From contig JAJXYT010000061.1 in assembly GCA_021780375.1 (NCBI GenBank), positions 1 to 32,194 of the forward strand: a stretch of 32,194 bases of DNA. The letters run 5' to 3'. The notes under the pieces were generated by a model. It worked only from the letters and a program-made list of their open reading frames with translations, was not told where the DNA came from and did no database searches. Positions 16,048 to 24,433 of the stretch are shown piece by piece; the stretch's first letter is position 1; each line of letters begins with the position of its first letter. The position numbers were made by a program, and so were the translations under genes. The stretch comes from a bacterium. Lineage in GTDB: Bacteria > Verrucomicrobiota > Verrucomicrobiia > Limisphaerales > UBA11358.

Positions 16048-19000
16048 ATGAAAAGATTCTTTTATTTCAGAATGTCGCTTGCGTTCCTGCTGGTCGGCGT
16101 GCCGCTCGGTGCTCTGGCGGACACGTTCTTTACCGATGATTTCTCCAACGGCAGCACGCTGGACGCATTGAGCGCGCCGGGCGGCACAACGAATGCCTCA
16201 TTTACCAGTTACGACCTGGCCTCCAGCAAGAACGCCACCACCTCGACCATCGGCCCCGGCCTTTTGAGCGGCAAGCTGGGCGGCAACACCACTTCGGGGT
16301 ATTGGGAAGCCCAGGCGCTGTTTGCCACCAACCCGGTGGTCATGGTGGCGCCGGGCGATTATATTGACCTGCAGATCGTCTTCACCAATTCGGCCGGCAC
16401 CCTTTTGACTGGCACGGCTTCGCCGATTTGGGTTGGTTTATTCAACTCGGGCGCGGCACCGGGGACCACCAACCCGCCGGTCGCCGGAGCGCTGGCCAAT
16501 GCGGGCTTGAACACAACCTCCGGCTCCCAGTACGCCACGGGGAATTGCCAGTTGTGGGCCGGTTATGTGGCCCAACTCTATGACGGCGCCGGCTCCAGAA
16601 TCATCACCCGGCCGGTGCAGGATGGAACGGGCACCACTTCGGCCAACCAGGAGTTGCTGGGAAGCGGGGTCAGCGGCGGAACATTCAACAATCCGAGAGG
16701 CACCACCTTGGTGACCAGCCCATTACAAACCTTTGTTCTTGATACCAATACCGCTTATACCATTGACTATCAGATCATGCTCGACCCGGGCGGATCGGGC
16801 AGTCTGATGATCAGCAACACCCTGTACAGCGGCGTGGGCACCGGCGGGTCCATCCTGATGACCAATGCGACGACCACGAGTGCGCCCATCGCCAGCGCCT
16901 TCGATGGGCTGGCCTTCGGCGCCTTTAATCACAATGGCAGCTACAATCCGCAAATAGATGTGTCTTCCATCAGCATTACCGGTCATACCACAATCATCAC
17001 CACACCGCCTACCATCACCAATGAGCCGGTTTCGGTGACGGCCCCGGCCGGCGCTTTTGTCCCCTTCACCGTGGGCGCAACGGGCTTCAACATGATTTAT
17101 CAGTGGCATCGTTATGGCACCAACCTCGTCAACGGCGGCAACATCTCGGGCGTCAACAGCCCCACACTCATTATTTCCCCGGTCACGGCCGCCGATGCGG
17201 CGTCGGGTGCAAACGGCTACTATGTGACTATTACCGGCGCGGGCGGTTACAGCACCAATTCAACCACGGCTTCGCTGACCTTGGGAACCGCCACCAGCTT
17301 GATCTGGTCGGGCAGCGGCAGCGTTTGGGATTTGAATAACACCGCCGACTGGCTCAATCCCAGCAGCCAGGCGACGACCTTCAATTACGGCGATCCGGTC
17401 ACTTTTAATGACACCGGGGTGGCGGCCAACCCGGTCGTGACCTTGACCGGCCAGTATTTGAGCGCTGGCTCCGTGACGGTTAACAGCGCTTCCGGCTACG
17501 TGTTCACCGGCAAGGGCAGCTTTGCCGGGCCGGGCAGTTTGAACTACATCGGCGCCGGTGGCCTGGAGATTGACAATGCCAACACCTACACCGGCGGCAC
17601 CGTTATCAGCAACGCCAGTGCGTATCTCTATCTTAACAACCTGAACGGTCTGGGCACGGGTCCGATCACCTTGGCCCAGGCGGGTGGCAGCATGGAAGTT
17701 GTTCCGACCGGTGGCGCCGCTTATGGGCTAAACGGCGACGTTTCCGTTGCAGACAACTTTACGATTTACTTCGACGGCGATGGTTCTTACGCCGGCGTCC
17801 TTTTTGGCAACCTTTCCGGCACCGGCGGCAAGACTCTGACGCTCGCCCCGAACCCGTTGGTCAACCCGGCCAGCACCAACCGTTACCGGGTTTATGGCGC
17901 CAGCACAGTCTATAATGGAGACCTGGCCCTCGATCCGAATGACCCGCCGGTCGCCAACGCAAATTATACCGGGACGACTTTGGCGCCCTACAATGCCAAC
18001 GGCAGCCAGACCTACAATGGCGTCATCTCGGGAAGCGGCGGAATAGTACAGCGCAGCGGCGGTTCCACCATCCTCAACGGGGCCAATACCTACACCGGCG
18101 GGACCACTCCGACGACCGGGTCGATTGGATTGGGAATTGATTCCACCGGCAACCCCGTTACGGCCGGCCCGATTGGCACCGGCCCGTTGTATCTGGCGCC
18201 CGAACTGCCCAACTCCAGCGGCAGCGGCACCCTCTTCGCCTCCGGTGGCGCCCATGCCATCGCCAATCCGATTCAATATCCCAGCGCGACCAACAATCTG
18301 ACCTTGATCATCGGCGGCACCAACGACCTGACGCTGGCCGGGCCTTTCAGCCTTAACGGCAATGACGGTCTGGGTACGCAAACCAACCGGACTATCGAGG
18401 TGACCGACACCGGCCTGGCCACCATTTCCGGCGTGATCAGCGGTTCGGGCTTTAATCTGGCCAAGACCGGCAGCGGCGTGCTGGCCCTGAATAACGCCGA
18501 AACCTACACCGGCGCCACAACGGTCAACGGCGGCACGTTGCTCGTAAATGGATCGCTTGGCGCGGGCAGCGTCACCGTCACGAGCGGCCGGTTGGGCGGG
18601 TCGGGAACCATTGCCGGTCCGGTCACGGTTGGAAATGGCGGCGGTCTGGCCCCCGGGAACAACGCCATCGGCACGTTGACCATCAACAACACGCTGACAC
18701 TGCAGTCGGGCAGCTCGAATATTTTCGAAGTCAGCCAGACCGCCGGCACGCATGATCAGGTGAATGCGACCTCGGTCAGTTATGGCGGGACATTGTATGC
18801 CACGAATTTGTCCGGCACGCTGGCCCCGGGCGACAGTTTCACTATCTTCAGCGCCGGTTCCGAAACCGGAAACTTTACGACCATTGCCGGTTCGCCGGGC
18901 GCGGGCCTGGCCTGGAGTTTCAATCCGCTCAATGGAGTGCTGAGCGTGGTCAGCGGCGTGGCCACCAATCCCACGAACATCATGGTCTCCGTCAGCAGCG

Positions 19001-19182
19001 GCAACCTGAACCTCTCCTGGCCGGCAGACCACCTCGGCTGGACCTTGCAGACCAACTCGGTGGGGCTGGCGGCCACCAACATGTGGTTCGCGTATCCGGG
19101 ATCAACGTCAGTGACCAATGTGACGATTTCCATTGATCAGACCAGGACCAACGTGTTCTACCGGATGACTTACACTCCATAG
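16048..19182 (+). CDS. Secreted beta-strand-repeat (PATR-like) surface protein with accessory module and C-terminal tail
   Basis: The 1044-residue protein is exported (signal peptide 1-24, ending GALA). Domains in order: a module of about 280 residues (25-313, starting FFTDDFSNGSTL) shared with two pectinases in this window; an Ig-like domain (about 314-411); then passenger-type repeats of the autotransporter-associated beta-strand kind. The repeat region opens with LIWSGSGSVWDLNN and shows recurring blocks ANTYTGGT (about 506 and 670) and ETYTGATTVNGGTLLVNG (about 812). It ends in a tail of about 65 residues (LSWPADHLGWTLQTN to FYRMTYTP). There is no C-terminal autotransporter barrel, so it must be displayed or released by another route. 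It has no recognisable catalytic motif. A role in binding plant cell wall or organising the enzymes is inferred from the shared module. An intrinsic terminator follows it. Confidence 0.88.
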   Translation: MKRFFYFRMSLAFLLVGVPLGALADTFFTDDFSNGSTLDALSAPGGTTNASFTSYDLASSKNATTSTIGPGLLSGKLGGNTTSGYWEAQALFATNPVVMVAPGDYIDLQIVFTNSAGTLLTGTASPIWVGLFNSGAAPGTTNPPVAGALANAGLNTTSGSQYATGNCQLWAGYVAQLYDGAGSRIITRPVQDGTGTTSANQELLGSGVSGGTFNNPRGTTLVTSPLQTFVLDTNTAYTIDYQIMLDPGGSGSLMISNTLYSGVGTGGSILMTNATTTSAPIASAFDGLAFGAFNHNGSYNPQIDVSSISITGHTTIITTPPTITNEPVSVTAPAGAFVPFTVGATGFNMIYQWHRYGTNLVNGGNISGVNSPTLIISPVTAADAASGANGYYVTITGAGGYSTNSTTASLTLGTATSLIWSGSGSVWDLNNTADWLNPSSQATTFNYGDPVTFNDTGVAANPVVTLTGQYLSAGSVTVNSASGYVFTGKGSFAGPGSLNYIGAGGLEIDNANTYTGGTVISNASAYLYLNNLNGLGTGPITLAQAGGSMEVVPTGGAAYGLNGDVSVADNFTIYFDGDGSYAGVLFGNLSGTGGKTLTLAPNPLVNPASTNRYRVYGASTVYNGDLALDPNDPPVANANYTGTTLAPYNANGSQTYNGVISGSGGIVQRSGGSTILNGANTYTGGTTPTTGSIGLGIDSTGNPVTAGPIGTGPLYLAPELPNSSGSGTLFASGGAHAIANPIQYPSATNNLTLIIGGTNDLTLAGPFSLNGNDGLGTQTNRTIEVTDTGLATISGVISGSGFNLAKTGSGVLALNNAETYTGATTVNGGTLLVNGSLGAGSVTVTSGRLGGSGTIAGPVTVGNGGGLAPGNNAIGTLTINNTLTLQSGSSNIFEVSQTAGTHDQVNATSVSYGGTLYATNLSGTLAPGDSFTIFSAGSETGNFTTIAGSPGAGLAWSFNPLNGVLSVVSGVATNPTNIMVSVSSGNLNLSWPADHLGWTLQTNSVGLAATNMWFAYPGSTSVTNVTISIDQTRTNVFYRMTYTP

Positions 19183-19210
19183 AGAAAAATTGGATCAAAT
19201 GAGTTGTTGT

Positions 19211-19245
19211 AAAAAAGCGGAGCGGGAGACGCTCCGCTTTTTTTT
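19211..19245 (+). terminator. Rho-independent terminator after the beta-strand-repeat gene
   Basis: A perfect 9-bp stem (AGCGGAGCG 19216-19224 with CGCTCCGCT 19230-19238) has a 5-nt loop. It is preceded by an A-run and followed by eight T (19238-19245). It separates the beta-strand-repeat gene from the downstream GH28 gene, which therefore needs its own promoter or read-through. Confidence 0.92.
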
Positions 19246-19283
19246 CAAAACATGCTAATGTTTTGGAAAGTTCGGTGAGATTT

Positions 19284-22200
19284 ATGCAAGATTCGACAAC
19301 GGTTCGGTGCAGTCGTCCGCCTGGAAATTCCAATCCTGGTCTGGCGCCGGCGCGCCGTTTGCCCTTCCCGGGCGGTGCGTCGGCCCGCCCTTGGCTGCGC
19401 GGGCTGGGGATGGTTTTGGTGCTGCTGGGCATGAATGCGGCTTTTGCCGATGTTCCGCTCCCCAATATCAACACCAACAATGTGGTCAACGCGCTTGCCT
19501 ATGGCGCGGCGGGCGACGGGACAAACGACAATACCACCGCGATCCAGAATGCGATCAACGCCGCAGCGGCAGGCGGCCTGACCAACGGCGCCGGCGGCGG
19601 CACGGTGGAAATTCCGGCGGGAACCAACGCCTATTTGTGCGGGCCGATCACCCTCAAAAGCAGCGTGAATTTGCAGATTGACGCCGGCGCCACGTTGCGG
19701 ATGTTGCCGTTCGGGGAATATCCGGTCACCTGGCACACCAACGGCGCCGTCGTCTATTTCGTCGCGAATAACTTCATCACCGGCTCCAGCCTGCACGACA
19801 TTGAAATCAGCGGTTCCGGCTCCATTGACGGGCAGGGCGAGCCATGGTGGCCGTGGGCTAAAACCAACGGCGCCGTGCGGCCGATCATGATCCGGTTGAA
19901 CAGTTGCAACCGCGAGTTGATCCAAAACCTGACACTTTCCAATTCCCCGATGTTCCATATTTCCATCAGCGGCAACAGCGCCGCCAATACCACGGTGCAG
20001 GGCGTCACCATCCGCGCGCCCGCTTCCAGCGCCAATCCGCCTTCACACAACACGGACGCCTGCGACGTGGATGGCACCAACATCCTGGTGCAGAACTGCA
20101 ACATCAGCGTGGGGGACGATGATTTCACCTGCGGCGGCGGCACTTCCTATGTGTTGCTGACCAATAATACCTATGGCGCCGGCCACGGCGTTTCCATCGG
20201 CAGTTACACCGACAGCGGCGTTTCGAACATCACGGTCGTCAACTGCACCTTCAACGGCACCGACAACGGCATTCGCATCAAGTCGGATGCTGGTCGCGGC
20301 GGCCTGGTGCGGAACATCAACTATTACAACCTCGGCATGACGAACGTGGGGTTCCCGATCCAGATTTACGGCTATTACCTTGAAGTCGGCACGCCCAGCA
20401 GCATCACGCCCGCCATTGCCGCCACGCAGACGGTTGCCGCCGTCACCGGCACCACGCCGATGTATCGCGACATCACTTTCAGCAACATCACCGCCACCTC
20501 CGTCAGCGGCCGGCCCATCGGCATCATCTGGGCGCGCACGGAAGCGCCCGCGACGAACATTGTCTTCGACAAGGTCAATATCACCGGCGACCGCAACTTC
20601 TGCCTCTACAATGTCCAGGGCGCACAGTTCATTGACTGCAACCTCACGCCGTCTGCCAGCACGACCACGTTTGCGATGTTCAACGCGCAAGCCGTCATTA
20701 CCAACAGCGCGCCGGCGGGCCAGTGGTTCACTTTTGACGGCTTGACGACGAATGGCTACGGCAATTCGCTGGCCTTCTACAATGCGCAAGGTTCACTGAA
20801 GAACACAAACGCCCTCGACGACGGACCGCTGACGCTCTCGGCCAGCACGTTCACGGTGAGCAACAACCTTACCCTGTTTCCGACCACGGCGCTGAATTTC
20901 GTCCTGGGCGCCAACGCCGCCACGCTCGCCGTGAAAGGAAATCTCACGCTCGGCGGGACGAACAACATTGTCGCCGGTGGCGGATTTGGCAATGGCACTT
21001 ACACGTTGATGACTTACACCGGCGTGCTGGACGGCAATCCGCCCGCGCTGGGAACGACGCCCGCGGGTTACACTTACAGTTTTGATACCAACACCATGGG
21101 CCAGGTGAAGTTGACGGTGGCGCCCATCGCGACTCAACCGCCGCCCGCGCCGGCCAATCTTGTCGCTACGGCCGGCAGCAACAGCGTCACATTGACGTGG
21201 TCGCCCTCCGCGACGGCGACGGGTTACAACGTCAAACGCGCGCTCGTCAGCGGCGGCGAGAACACAACCAATGCCAACATCACGACCACGGGTTACACTG
21301 ACAGGCAGGCCACCAACGGCACGACGTATTATTACGTCGTCTCCGCCGTGAACGGTTTCGGCGAAAGCCCGAATTCCGCCGAGGTGAGCGCCACGCCGCA
21401 GGCGCCATCCTTTGTCATCGTGACCACGAATGTCTTCAGCGACAATTTTTCCGGCAGCACGCTTAATTCAACGTCGCCGACCGCGCCGGCCCCGACGAGC
21501 ACCAGCTATGAATTGATTTCGTCGAAATCCTGGAATCCAACGCCGGCGCACAGCGCGGGGCATTTGCAGTTCGGCATTGCCTCAACGAGCAGCGGCAGCC
21601 TCGAAGTACAGGCGCGGTTCGCAAATCCCGTCACGCTGGCCGACGTGGGCGACAGCGTTTCGTTGACGGTGACGTTCACGAACACCGCCGGCCTCCTGAC
21701 CGGGTCCGGCACCATGGGTTTTGGCCTCTATCAAAGCGGCCGGAATTTTCCCGTGCCCGGCGGGTTGAATGGAACGGCCACCGCCAACTCCAGCAGCAAT
21801 GCCATCGGCAACGCGCAAACCTGGATCGGTTATGTGGGTCAACTTGCGTTCACCGGCGGGAATTGCCGGGTCATGACCCGGCCGGCTCAGTCCGTCTCGC
21901 CGCTTTACAACAACGACCAGGACCTGGTGACCAGCGGCAGCGGCAGTTCCAGCTACAACTATCCGGCCGGCACAACCGTCGGCGCTGCGTCCAGCGCGCC
22001 TTCCGTGACGCTCGCGGCGGGCAATCCGTACACCGAAGTCTTAACCATCGCGCTGGCCGCAACCAACACGCTCGCCATCACCAATTGTCTCTATTCGGGC
22101 ACGGATACGAATGGCCTCTTGTTGTCGCAGTTTGGCGGTGTTGCCTCCGGCGCGACGTATTTGACCAATACCTTCGACGCCCTGGCGGTCGGTTGGCGGG

Positions 22201-22505
22201 AGACCGGCAGTCAGGCCACGGCGATTGACATCAACACGATTGCGGTCAACTCATCCGCCATCGCAGCACTGACAAATTCGGCATCGTCGAATCCAACCAA
22301 TCTGGTCTTTCAAGTCACCGGCGATCAATTGCAACTGTCGTGGCCGGCGGATCATCTGGGTTGGACGCTGCAAACCAACTCCGTCGGGCTGACCGCCACC
22401 CACGCCTGGTTTCCCTATCCGGGATCGGCGTCACTGACTAACGTGGCCGTCCCGATTGATTCGGCCACAACCAATGTATTTTTCCGGTTGATATACACTC
22501 CGTAG
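19284..22505 (+). CDS. Secreted multidomain GH28 polygalacturonase-family enzyme
   Basis: This is a 1073-residue exported enzyme predicted to hydrolyse galacturonan-type backbones. After a long leader with a hydrophobic signal (cleaved near residue 54, AAFA|D) comes the GH28 beta-helix (about 58-500). Its blocks are NTD at 256-258 (HNTDACDV), GDDD at 277-280, GHG at 300-302 and RIK at 331-333. The family acids are kept, but NTDACD and GDDDFTC differ from the common NTDGID and GDDCIAIKSG. A PATR-like cap follows (about 520-615), then an FN3 domain (about 619-706, PPAPANLVATAGSNSVTLTW). Next is the shared 280-residue module (about 716-990, VFSDNFSGSTL), and last the tail LSWPADHLGWTLQTN to FFRLIYTP. 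ATG 19284 is preferred over a TTG at 19263. It begins a gene set continued by the CE8-CE12 gene 85 bp downstream. Confidence 0.92.
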   Translation: MQDSTTVRCSRPPGNSNPGLAPARRLPFPGGASARPWLRGLGMVLVLLGMNAAFADVPLPNINTNNVVNALAYGAAGDGTNDNTTAIQNAINAAAAGGLTNGAGGGTVEIPAGTNAYLCGPITLKSSVNLQIDAGATLRMLPFGEYPVTWHTNGAVVYFVANNFITGSSLHDIEISGSGSIDGQGEPWWPWAKTNGAVRPIMIRLNSCNRELIQNLTLSNSPMFHISISGNSAANTTVQGVTIRAPASSANPPSHNTDACDVDGTNILVQNCNISVGDDDFTCGGGTSYVLLTNNTYGAGHGVSIGSYTDSGVSNITVVNCTFNGTDNGIRIKSDAGRGGLVRNINYYNLGMTNVGFPIQIYGYYLEVGTPSSITPAIAATQTVAAVTGTTPMYRDITFSNITATSVSGRPIGIIWARTEAPATNIVFDKVNITGDRNFCLYNVQGAQFIDCNLTPSASTTTFAMFNAQAVITNSAPAGQWFTFDGLTTNGYGNSLAFYNAQGSLKNTNALDDGPLTLSASTFTVSNNLTLFPTTALNFVLGANAATLAVKGNLTLGGTNNIVAGGGFGNGTYTLMTYTGVLDGNPPALGTTPAGYTYSFDTNTMGQVKLTVAPIATQPPPAPANLVATAGSNSVTLTWSPSATATGYNVKRALVSGGENTTNANITTTGYTDRQATNGTTYYYVVSAVNGFGESPNSAEVSATPQAPSFVIVTTNVFSDNFSGSTLNSTSPTAPAPTSTSYELISSKSWNPTPAHSAGHLQFGIASTSSGSLEVQARFANPVTLADVGDSVSLTVTFTNTAGLLTGSGTMGFGLYQSGRNFPVPGGLNGTATANSSSNAIGNAQTWIGYVGQLAFTGGNCRVMTRPAQSVSPLYNNDQDLVTSGSGSSSYNYPAGTTVGAASSAPSVTLAAGNPYTEVLTIALAATNTLAITNCLYSGTDTNGLLLSQFGGVASGATYLTNTFDALAVGWRETGSQATAIDINTIAVNSSAIAALTNSASSNPTNLVFQVTGDQLQLSWPADHLGWTLQTNSVGLTATHAWFPYPGSASLTNVAVPIDSATTNVFFRLIYTP

Positions 22506-22590
22506 AAAATGTTCAGTTGGGATGTCAAACCGCGAGGTGCGGAGTTGCTTTTAAAAAGCCGGCGCATATCCCAACACTGTGGGTGATGCC

Positions 22591-24420
22591 ATGAAGTTGT
22601 CTATTTGCGATAAAGCCGCCGCGACCACGGCGGGAACTGCGCTGCTGTTACTGCTGGCAGGCACCATCTGTCTCGCGGGCCCCCAAGAATATACCGTCGC
22701 GGCGGACGGAAGTGGTGATTTCAGGACTCTCCAGGCGGCGCTGGCCGCCGTTCCGGATGACAACCCCACCCGCATTATTTTTCATATCCGGCCGGGCGTT
22801 TATCAGGGCCAGATTGTCCTGCCCGCCGGCAAATCAAACGTCACCTTCGCGGGAGACGATGCTGCCAAGGTGATATTGACTTATGCCTTGAACATTCACG
22901 AACCGCAGCCGGCGGGCGTCAGCCCGAAATACGCCGGCATTGGGGTGGTCATTCTGGGCGATGATTTTCACGCCGAAAACATCACCTTCCAGAACACCTC
23001 CGGTGATCACGGCCAGGCGCTGGCGTTGCGGGCGGACGGCGACCGGGCGGTATTCAACCATTGCCGAATGGTCGGCTGGCAGGACACACTGAGAGTGGAC
23101 GATGGACGCGATTATTTCACGAATTGTTACATCGCAGGCCGGGTGGATTTCATTTATGGCTCTGCAACGGCGGTGTTTGACCATTGTGAAATTCACAGCC
23201 GGAACGGCGGCCACGTGACGGCCGCCAATACGCCACAGGATCAGCCCTATGGTTTTGTCTTTCTTAATTGCAGACTGACCGGGGATTCAAAGCCGTGGAT
23301 CAATCCAACGGGCCAGCCTCGCAATGAGAGCGCGCATCCCATGGCCGATTTGGGCCGGCCATGGCGCCCTTATGCGAGCGTCGCCTATATCCATTGTTGG
23401 ATGGGCGACCACATCAAGCCGGAGGGTTGGAATAATTGGGGACAAGTATCGAACGAAAAGACCGCTCGTTATTTCGAGTACGACAGCACCGGACCTGGCG
23501 CGAATCCGGCCGCGCGCGTGAAATGGGCGCGCCAGTTGACCGACCCACAAGCCAGCGCTTACACCGTCGCGAATATTCTGCATGGGGACGACGGTTGGGA
23601 TCCAACGCAAGGTGCCCGGATCCCGGAGGCTAATGCGACCGCGCCTTCCACTCAGCCGACGGAAGCGGAACGGAATCGGAGTTTGCCGACGCTGTTTATC
23701 GTTGGCGATTCTACCGTGCATAACCGTGCGCCCGGTTTGCTGGGATGGGGCGATGTGATCGGCCGCTATTTCGATGCCCATAAACTCATCGTCGAAAATG
23801 ATGCCAAACCCGGACGCAGCAGCCGCACGTTTCAGACGCAAGGCTGGTGGGCGCAAATCCTGGCGGCCGCCCGGCCCGGTGATTTTGTCCTGATTCAGAT
23901 GGGCGACAACGATGGCGGGCCATTGGACGATACCAACCGTGCCCGTGGTTCGATTCCTGGCATTGGCGGCCAGACCCGGGAAATCTACAACCCGGTTCTG
24001 CACAAACCGGAGGTGGTCCACACTTATGGCTGGTATATGCGGAAGTACGTTGGCGATGCCCGCGCCAAAGGGATGGTTCCCCTCATTTGCTCGCCCGTGC
24101 CGCGATGGCCCAGACACGCGGTCAAGGCCGGTGACGTGGACAAAACCGGCTATGTGGAATGGTCAGCCGAAGTCGCCCGGCAGGAGCATGTGTTCTTCAT
24201 CGATTTGAATCATCTGGTCCTGAGTCATTACGTCGGCCTGACGCCGCAGGAAATCAAAGCGAAATATTTCACTGCCCGTGACAATACCCACGCCAGTCCG
24301 GCCGGCGCAGCGCTGAACGCCTCCGCGGTCATCGAGGGCTTGCGCGCGCTGAAGGATTGTGCGTTGAACGACTATTTGCGGAACCCGCCCGGCGTGTCTG
24401 AGCCAACGGCGGCCAAATGA
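22591..24420 (+). CDS. Secreted fusion: CE8 pectin methylesterase + CE12-type SGNH acetylesterase
   Basis: The 609-residue exported protein carries two esterases. A signal peptide (1-29, ending CLA|G) precedes the CE8 beta-helix (about 33-345). Its catalytic set is complete: Asp165 in GWQDTL, Asp186 in GRVDFIYG, and Arg256 with Trp258 in LGRPWRP. After a Thr/Pro/Ala-rich linker (about 345-365) an SGNH domain follows, with Ser374 in FIVGDSTVHN, Gly in AKPGRSSRTF, QMGDNDGG, and Asp564/His567 in DNTHAS. These blocks are typical of rhamnogalacturonan acetylesterases. ATG 22591 is preferred to GTG 22579. It lies between two GH28 genes and is followed after 13 bp by the second, so demethylation and deacetylation of pectin should be co-produced with the hydrolases that need bare galacturonate residues. 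Confidence 0.94.
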   Translation: MKLSICDKAAATTAGTALLLLLAGTICLAGPQEYTVAADGSGDFRTLQAALAAVPDDNPTRIIFHIRPGVYQGQIVLPAGKSNVTFAGDDAAKVILTYALNIHEPQPAGVSPKYAGIGVVILGDDFHAENITFQNTSGDHGQALALRADGDRAVFNHCRMVGWQDTLRVDDGRDYFTNCYIAGRVDFIYGSATAVFDHCEIHSRNGGHVTAANTPQDQPYGFVFLNCRLTGDSKPWINPTGQPRNESAHPMADLGRPWRPYASVAYIHCWMGDHIKPEGWNNWGQVSNEKTARYFEYDSTGPGANPAARVKWARQLTDPQASAYTVANILHGDDGWDPTQGARIPEANATAPSTQPTEAERNRSLPTLFIVGDSTVHNRAPGLLGWGDVIGRYFDAHKLIVENDAKPGRSSRTFQTQGWWAQILAAARPGDFVLIQMGDNDGGPLDDTNRARGSIPGIGGQTREIYNPVLHKPEVVHTYGWYMRKYVGDARAKGMVPLICSPVPRWPRHAVKAGDVDKTGYVEWSAEVARQEHVFFIDLNHLVLSHYVGLTPQEIKAKYFTARDNTHASPAGAALNASAVIEGLRALKDCALNDYLRNPPGVSEPTAAK

Positions 24421-24433
24421 ATTCCCGGAACTC

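Noticed and set aside
17728-19032. Long minus-strand frame opposite the beta-strand-repeat gene
   Set aside because: It is a shadow of a repetitive Gly/Thr/Asn-rich gene; it lacks motifs and a plausible start, and the plus-strand gene has a signal peptide and known repeats.
22547-22559. Near-palindrome GCTTTTAAAAAGC before the CE8-CE12 gene as an operator
   Set aside because: It is short and AT-rich with an odd base out of symmetry, and no second copy was seen upstream of other genes here.
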